Shown here piece by piece: positions 58,566-64,000 of a stretch of DNA of 64,000 nucleotides (the stretch's first letter is position 1; the number at the start of each line of letters is the position of its first letter). The translations under genes were made by a program, and so were the position numbers. The notes beneath the pieces are model-generated. The model was not told the origin of the DNA, did not search any database, and saw nothing but the letters and a program-made list of their open reading frames with translations. The stretch spans positions 29,303,495 through 29,367,494 of the forward strand of contig NC_053146.1 in NCBI RefSeq assembly GCF_016808335.1, in the 5' to 3' direction. Source of the DNA: Panicum virgatum. Taxonomy: Eukaryota; Streptophyta; Magnoliopsida; Poales; Poaceae.

Positions 58566-59182
58566 TCCTCCCCCTCTTGAAAAGGAGTCATCCTCGACTC
58601 AGATTCTTCCAAGCCAATGTATGGTGTTAGATCAGCAACATTGAATGTTGTGCTAACACCATAGTCATCATCTTGGTTGTTGAAATCATCATTGTAGCTG
58701 AAGTAAAACTTTGGAGTTGTAGTTGTATTTATTTCTTCGAGTATAGCAAGGTGCTTTAACCTGTAATCATACAAACCAAGTAGTAGACTTGCTAAAGAAA
58801 AACAATAATATTTGGAGTTCAATATAGCTTTCACCTTATATGAACATTCAATATTGAGAGTATTTGTTGAAATCCTTGAGATGGTCTTATCATCCTCCCT
58901 CCCTTGAAGAAAAGCCGCCCTCAGCTTTTGTTGATCTGAAACCAATCTATAAAAAGCACAGGGTGTATATATACAACAATTTCCATGATAAATCATTTCA
59001 GCTTCCTCATTTCTTCCTTTGTAATCCATATCCATGTGTTGACATTGATAACATGGTGCATATGTGTTATGCACTTTATTAGGATGAGCTTGAAACAACA
59101 TGGTTGATGGGAGAACAATAATTTCATTCAAACAACACAATTGATTCAAAATTTCAGATTTCATCATTGCAACATTGAACAT
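58502..59182 (-). pseudogene. Element L ORF, last segment with integrase-tail motif
   Basis: Continues the frame of the middle segment after a one-base shift near 59184. It begins FNVAMMKSEILNQLCCLNE, goes through a region I do not recognise with CYQCQHMDMDY and a glutamine- and leucine-rich part, and ends FNVADLTPYIGLEES, then MTPFQEGEDDEAI. That last motif is the usual C-terminal end of grass gypsy polyproteins, where the purine tract codes for QEGEDDE. The stop lies inside the LTR. Only this tail of pol is kept. Confidence 0.7.
58566..58578 (-). other. Polypurine tract of element L
   Basis: Minus-strand AAGAGGGGGAGGA immediately before the TGATGAGG start of the 3' LTR. Confidence 0.85.
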
Positions 59183-59183
59183 T

Positions 59184-60586
59184 TCAAAATTTAGCGATGG
59201 AGTTGTTATTCATCATATTCAACTTAAAATCAACAAGGTTGTCACATGTTATGCACATCGCATATACCAATAACTTATCAACAACATATTCAACAATCAA
59301 ATTGAATGTAAACTTGCAGCTATGAGCATTGTTCAAAGATCTCATGGATGTTATCATAGAAATATTCTCAAGCATTTCATTAATATCAACAGGTTTATCA
59401 AGCATGGTGTAACACAAACATTCAGTAGGAGATATCTTTGCAAATAATTTAGCTTGAGTAATCAATTGAATATGATGAAGTTTATTGGCATGTAAATCAT
59501 CACAATGATCAATCAAAATATGACAAGAATTATGCATGCTAGAACAATGGGTTTTATTTTGCAAAATTTCAGCACTTGACTTGACTTGTGAATGAATTGA
59601 ATCAGCACAACGATTTCGAGTAACTATAGAAGATGTTTCATCATAATTACTCACCATGTGTTCTCGAAAATTTAGATCTGAATTATTTTCATTACCTTCT
59701 AGTTTTGGTGATTGTACATTAGATTGCACTTCTGAATTTTTACCTCCATCTCCTTTGAGCTTCATGATTGTGGCAGTAACAAATTGATTTTGGACATCGG
59801 CAATCTTCTCACTTCTCTGATCAAGTGGTGTGGTGTGATGAGCAAACATCTCTTGCTCAATGTCCTTGCAAATTTGCACACTTTGAGAGACAACACTAGA
59901 AGTAGAGATTAGTGGGTTAGTATTAAAATCATCCTTACATGCTTTGCAATAAAGCACTTTCACTTTGTGTGGTGTTTCTCTCACACTCATATTATTGATG
60001 GTCTCAACTTCACATTTGGTGGAATCACACATCTCACTTTTATTTTCAGTCACACTCAATTTGGCTATGTGGCTCTCATTTTCACATGGGTTTTGAGGCA
60101 CAATATCTTCAACTTCTTGTGGAGCAACATATGAATAGATGCCTTCATTCATGGTCTTTCTCAACGGCATTGGGACAGCAATAATTGCATCAATATAGTC
60201 ATCTTTCACCTTCTCAAAAGACACTAAACTTGCTTCGGAAGAAGTGGAATCATATGTGTTATTCTTGCCTTCAAACTGAACTTCTTGAGGCATGTTAGAG
60301 CACAAACTTCCAGCACAACTGTCCAACAATTCATCACAAGTGACAGCTGATGGCTCAACACATCTTGGCACTTTGTTCAAGCTTGGAACAATATTAGCTT
60401 GTAACTGCAAATCCGTTGAAGCATGATGAAGTTCATCTTGGACAGATTTCTCACTTGGATGAGGTTGCATAATAGAAATGTTTTTCTTCTCACATTCAGC
60501 TCTCAAATTGACACTTTGGTTAGCCTTCAAATTCAGATTCGATGCACAATCTGAAGTGCTATCAATTTCTTGATCACATATTGGTT
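59184..60586 (-). pseudogene. Element L middle ORF (no recognised family)
   Basis: Open from just after the gag stop (TLEPICDQEIDSTSDCAS) for about 465 residues to 59184. Rich in Ser, Asn, Cys, Glu and Lys, with scattered Cys (CKACKDDFN, HCSSMHNSCH). I see no DTG protease motif, no RT or integrase motifs, and no membrane segment. The gag frame ends TAG-offset by one base near 60590 and the next frame shift is at 59184, so gag, this part and the tail probably once formed a single frame of roughly 1,000 residues. Base composition is like its neighbours. It may be decayed pol beyond recognition or acquired sequence; the openness over 1.4 kb speaks against simple decay. Confidence 0.5.
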
Positions 60587-61570
60587 CTAAAGTCTAACCA
60601 TGTTGTAGAGAAAAATTTTGGACAGTTTGGAGCATACATCTTCACCACATTTATCACTAGCACAAGGCACAAGACTTGTCAATTCTACAACACTTGAGTT
60701 CAGGCATGGTGATTGTGCTTCTTGCTGAATAATTTTCAGATTTTTGTGATGTGAAACTGCAGCATGTTCCTTCAACTCCTCTGTGGCATGTGCAGCAGAA
60801 CTTTCTTCTTGATCTTGCTTATTATTTCTCTCATAAACTTGAGGCATAAATCTATCTTCTTGCTGCTCAACAAAAATCATTTTGGAGTTGCATTGTTTAT
60901 GTTCTCTTCTTTTAGCACTAGAATCAACTAATGGAAGTTTTGGGACAGCATGTCCTCTCTTCTTGCATGGACTTGATGATGACTTCTCTCCAACAACAGA
61001 GGATATATCTGAATGTAGCTTTGCACAGAAGTCTTGGCTCAAATTAATGCGCCTTGTGATCTTGTCTTGCTGCATCTTCAAAATTTTCTTCTCTTCTCTA
61101 ATTGCCCAACTTAGAAGATCTTGCAAACTTCTAAAATACTTTCCCTCAAGTGCAGTAGCAATGTCATCATTAAGACCCCTCTCAAAGCATTCCATTGCAT
61201 TCACGTCATCAACAATATTTGCACTATGCAAGGAAGAATATAGCTTATCATAATATACTTGGATAGATTTACTACCTTGCTTCACATTCTCCAAACAACG
61301 AAGGAAAATCAGCCTATATTTTCTTGAAACAAATTCTTTTCTCATTGTCTTCTTCAGATCTTTCCAATTCTTGATGAAACGCTTCTGTGGATATTGCTTC
61401 CACCAATCAAGAGCATAATCTTCAAACTCAAGTACAGCTTGTTGTATCTTCTTTGATTCTGAAAATCCTTGAACTTCAAGTTCAATCTCCATTTTCTCTT
61501 GCCAATCAAGAAACTCTTCCGGATTAGTACTTCCATAGAATGGAAGATTGGTGTATCTCCGGCCTGCCAT
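60587..61570 (-). CDS. Element L gag (328 residues, open)
   Basis: Starts MAGRRYTNLPFYGSTNPEEF at 61570, just below the leader. Gag core: FLDWQEKMEIELEVQGFSE, ALDWWKQYPQKR, TMRKEFVSRKYR and GSKSIQVYYDKL, then ECFERGLNDDIATAL and a basic stretch, the usual gypsy gag (Retrotrans_gag) pattern. The zinc knuckle is missing: only HKQCNSK remains where relatives have GHxxxxCPNK. The last 100 residues are serine- and histidine-rich. It forms the particle protein in active relatives; here it is open but probably truncated by a frame change near 60590. Confidence 0.8.
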   Translation of the reverse strand: MAGRRYTNLPFYGSTNPEEFLDWQEKMEIELEVQGFSESKKIQQAVLEFEDYALDWWKQYPQKRFIKNWKDLKKTMRKEFVSRKYRLIFLRCLENVKQGSKSIQVYYDKLYSSLHSANIVDDVNAMECFERGLNDDIATALEGKYFRSLQDLLSWAIREEKKILKMQQDKITRRINLSQDFCAKLHSDISSVVGEKSSSSPCKKRGHAVPKLPLVDSSAKRREHKQCNSKMIFVEQQEDRFMPQVYERNNKQDQEESSAAHATEELKEHAAVSHHKNLKIIQQEAQSPCLNSSVVELTSLVPCASDKCGEDVCSKLSKIFLYNMVRL

Positions 61571-62493
61571 GGTTAATGTATATGCAACAACAAGCTTATA
61601 TGTTGTATAGGATAATATGTGGAACTCTCACAAACTCACCTTCTCTTACCAACTAAAGCTCTTATGTTTCCGACAGATCACAGAAGTAATCCGTGTGGTG
61701 GTAAAGAGTAGTGATAACTGAGCGAATACAAAATCAAGCAAACCATACATGATGGTTTTTATGTGGAGCTCGGTAAGGGTGATACACAAGGGGCAATCTG
61801 AATTCTAGTTGTTGTAAAGTTAAATAGCAGTCCAAACTAGAGATCCAATGTCTAGTGCTGATCACAAGATATGAGTGATGTAAAGGATGCAACACACGCA
61901 CAAAAGAAATTTCAGACTTGATGCAAACAAGGATTATGCTAGGGATGGATGATTCACAAGGAATCTCCTAGCAAAAATTGCACCAAAGGAAGATAGCAAA
62001 CTCGTTACACAACTTGATATGAAAATTCAGCACTTGTGCATACCAACACTCTGATCTCCCTTCTTTCTTTTCCAACTTTCTCAGCACAACAATTTTTTCT
62101 TTGCTGCAACTTTTCTTTCCTCTTTTTTTTGACTCTTTTTTTAACAATACTAAGACAAGATCAGATATAGTACTTGCAAAAATTAAAGGTAGAAAGTTAT
62201 GCAACCAGCAGCTATATATGTTGATAGGATAAAAGTTTATGCAAAGGATAGAATTGGTTTACTCTGTTTTTGTGGGAATTTTTTCAGAGATATGAAAGGC
62301 ACAAAAGGACACGCAAAGGATGATATGATCAGCAACTAAACAAAGACTCTAATGGACTGAAACTTAACCAAACTCACTAGATAAACAGATTGAGATAAAA
62401 GGCTATGACAGAATTTTTTTTGGCTTTATGGTGGATAGGACGAAGACAAAAATATATGTAGCTAAGGGTAAAGAATCCTACCGTGGCAACGCA
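61571..62493 (-). other. Leader of element L
   Basis: Untranslated region between primer site and gag, 0.92 kb. Purine-rich on minus near 62040-62150. No gene supported. Confidence 0.65.
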
Positions 62494-62505
62494 GCTCTGA
62501 TACCA
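62494..62505 (-). other. Primer binding site of element L (tRNA-Met)
   Basis: Minus-strand TGGTATCAGAGC, the standard match to the initiator tRNA-Met end, two bases from the 5' LTR. Confidence 0.9.
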
Positions 62506-62507
62506 AA

Positions 62508-63646
62508 TGATGAATCTCGGTCCCGATCTTCACGACGTAGGATCTTGAACAAGATAACTAGTTGAAATCTCAGCCAAGGTAACTAGCTGCAAGCAGCCGG
62601 GTAACTAGTGCAACCTGACGACACGCACAAGGAGCCAACCACCGTCTCTATACATCAGGCTGAACCAAGGATTCGCCCAATCACACTCTCAAAGAACCAA
62701 CCTACGCAGCCTGCACATGAAGTAGCAGAGCACAGATTGGGTGCCGATGAAGCGGCCACTTGTGTAATTCCAAGGGAATCACAAGAGCAAAGGGGTAGAG
62801 ATCACTCTCTGAATTTGTTAGCACATAGTTGAACAAAAGGGGTTCTATTTCATTATCAAAGTCCTCATCATTCTCTAAGATACATGGGTTATTTATACAA
62901 GGAACAACCCTTCTTGTTGGGTGTAAATGACTCTTGGAGTTTCTGGAGTTATGGTAACTCAAAAGTCACCACGAACTGAAAACTCGAGGAGCCGCTCGTG
63001 GCTGTTGGTCTTCTGTGCAGTCTCCACGAAATCGGCCATAACTCCTTATTGGGAAGTCCAAATGACATGAGGTTTGTTGCGTTGGAAAGCTAACGTGATA
63101 AGCTTTCCAACCATGTGTAACATGAATCGCGAAACATTATATAGTGGTATATTTTTGTATGGGAAGTTGAACATCTGCCAGACTGTTGACATTCTGACCA
63201 GTCTTCACTAATGTACTCAGATCTCATTACTGGATAATCAAAAGTACTCAGCAAGTATTCCATTGGAAAGTAGGCTTGATAATCTTTCCAAAATGGCCTC
63301 ATTGACCATTATAGCTTTTGGGAATCAAGAGTTATGACTGATTCTTTCGGACTGTTCTCCAGCACTGGTCAGGTTCGAGTGTGGTCCTTCTCTGTAATCT
63401 TCTCCTTTTGTGTTCTTGTCATCCTCCTTGGTGAACCTGAGTAATAGCAATGTGCATAACTTAGGCAGTATATAATTCTCATTAATATTAAAATGAATTT
63501 CACAAAGTAGCACGTTCACCTCTTGTTGTAGTTTCTTAGCTCGGCTACGTGTAATTGGTCCAGTGTTCACTTGTTCTCTTGCTTGGTTGACATCTTCCAC
63601 ATCATGTGCTTGATTTACATCTGGTCTAGTTGAGATGGCCTCATCA
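62508..63646 (-). repeat. 5' LTR of element L
   Basis: 1139 bp, copy of 57446-58565, with a few small insertions relative to it (e.g. near 63395-63405). Ends TCATCA next to the TGAAA flank. Confidence 0.9.
62889..62897 (-). promoter_or_regulatory. TATA box of L 5' LTR
   Basis: Minus-strand TATAAATAA, conserved with 57827-57835. Confidence 0.6.
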
Positions 63647-64000
63647 TGAAACCCCATCGGTATAGTGGAGATTAGTTAAGGTCGTGGTGTGTGGCACATT
63701 CTGTTAAGGTTTTGAAAGTACTAGCCACATGCCGAGAAATATGGTAATCAGTAAGCTTAAGTACTTGATTGGACCAGCGAGTGGAACGACCCTGCACTCT
63801 CTTGTGGACTTGGTCCAGATTGAACGCAACATGCGGTTGCAGAGTAGCCGTACTCTGTAGTCGAGGGGAGTGCCCCGGATCTACGGACTGGAAAGAAAGG
63901 GGAAAAGTCATGTGGGTGGCGTAATTCCCCATACGTGTGTGTTAGGTTTGCCTTGCAAGGTTCAAAAACTCTATTAGAATCATCCACCTCTCATGGTTTG
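63647..64000 (+). repeat. LTR K (3' LTR of H), second part, cut by window end
   Basis: Resumes at CCCCATCGGTATAGT after L and matches intron 2 of the J LTR, including the well-kept block CCGAGAAATATGGTAATC (about 63733-63751). Exon 3 and the LTR end are outside the window. Confidence 0.85.

Larger units (their letters stand above)
57446..63646 (-). mobile_element. Element L: complete pol-less Ty3/gypsy-type retrotransposon
   Basis: Direct LTRs 57446-58565 and 62508-63646 start TGATGA and end TCATCA; flanks TGATA and TGAAA (one mismatch). A tRNA-Met primer site is at 62494-62505 and a purine tract at 58566-58578, both giving minus-strand sense. The internal part has gag, then a long frame of unknown nature, then the integrase-tail motif DLTPYIG..QEGEDDE. 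No protease, reverse transcriptase, RNase H or integrase core. The LTRs differ at about 5%. It lies in intron 2 of LTR K. Confidence 0.88.

Noticed and set aside
60882..61253. Plus-strand frame opposite the gag of L.
   Set aside because: Shadow of the minus-strand gag; no protein family resemblance.
1..64000. CRISPR arrays, bacterial operons, rRNA genes or host plant genes.
   Set aside because: No short regularly spaced identical repeats, no ribosome-binding-site-led gene strings, no rRNA motifs, and every sizeable frame with a recognisable domain belongs to a retroelement.

Overview
The window is a solid block of nested LTR retrotransposons from a plant nuclear genome, most likely a grass (inference, from the Tekay/Del-type chromoviruses with LTRs of about 4 kb, the Athila-type elements and the GC-rich LTR exons). 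I recognise no host gene, rRNA, tRNA gene or CRISPR array. Every large reading frame belongs to a retroelement and nearly all are broken. For reference the elements are named A to L, with K being the 3' LTR of H.

Layout. H is the oldest: a Tekay/Del-type chromovirus on + whose pieces lie at 34258-34921, 52863-54494 and (LTR K) 54495-57445 plus 63647-64000. Inside H sit G, I and L. G is an Athila-type element on - (gag and 5' LTR, 31365-34257). I is a solo LTR of about 4 kb (34922-36054 and 49957-52862). L is a pol-less element on - (57446-63646). I is split by J, a chromovirus on + (36055-49951, TSD CTTTC). G is split by E, a chromovirus on + (22227-31364), whose 3' LTR holds the solo LTR F (29193-30580). 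E is split by A, an Athila-type element on + (16495-22226). A is split by B, an LTR on - (1-1571 and 15550-16494). B is split by C, a non-autonomous Athila-type element on - (1572-15549, TSD GTGGC). C is split by D, a solo LTR on + (9614-13090, TSD AAACT). The chain H>G>E>A>B>C>D is seven levels deep.

How the parts work. E, H and J have the usual chromovirus order: gag, protease, reverse transcriptase, RNase H, integrase, chromodomain. C has gag, protease and an ATHILA-family ORF but no reverse transcriptase or integrase. L has gag, then about 690 residues of unrecognised sequence, then only the integrase-tail motif that overlaps its polypurine tract. C and L would have needed enzymes from relatives.

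Most interesting signal. The long LTRs of three different families (D/B, E/J/K and I) each appear to carry a small spliced reading frame. There is a GC-rich first exon after a TATA box, an AT-rich intron, a second exon, another intron, and a last exon ending in a stop. In six LTR families or copies exon 2 is always a multiple of three long (72, 75, 90, 144, 150, 159 nt), starts in phase 1 after AG, and ends in phase 1 before GC or GT. Wherever exon 3 is in the window it continues in frame. In E, J and K the first intron is built from a degenerate repeat of about 150 bp. The 5' LTR of J carries a different last exon that codes for an acidic coiled-coil protein.
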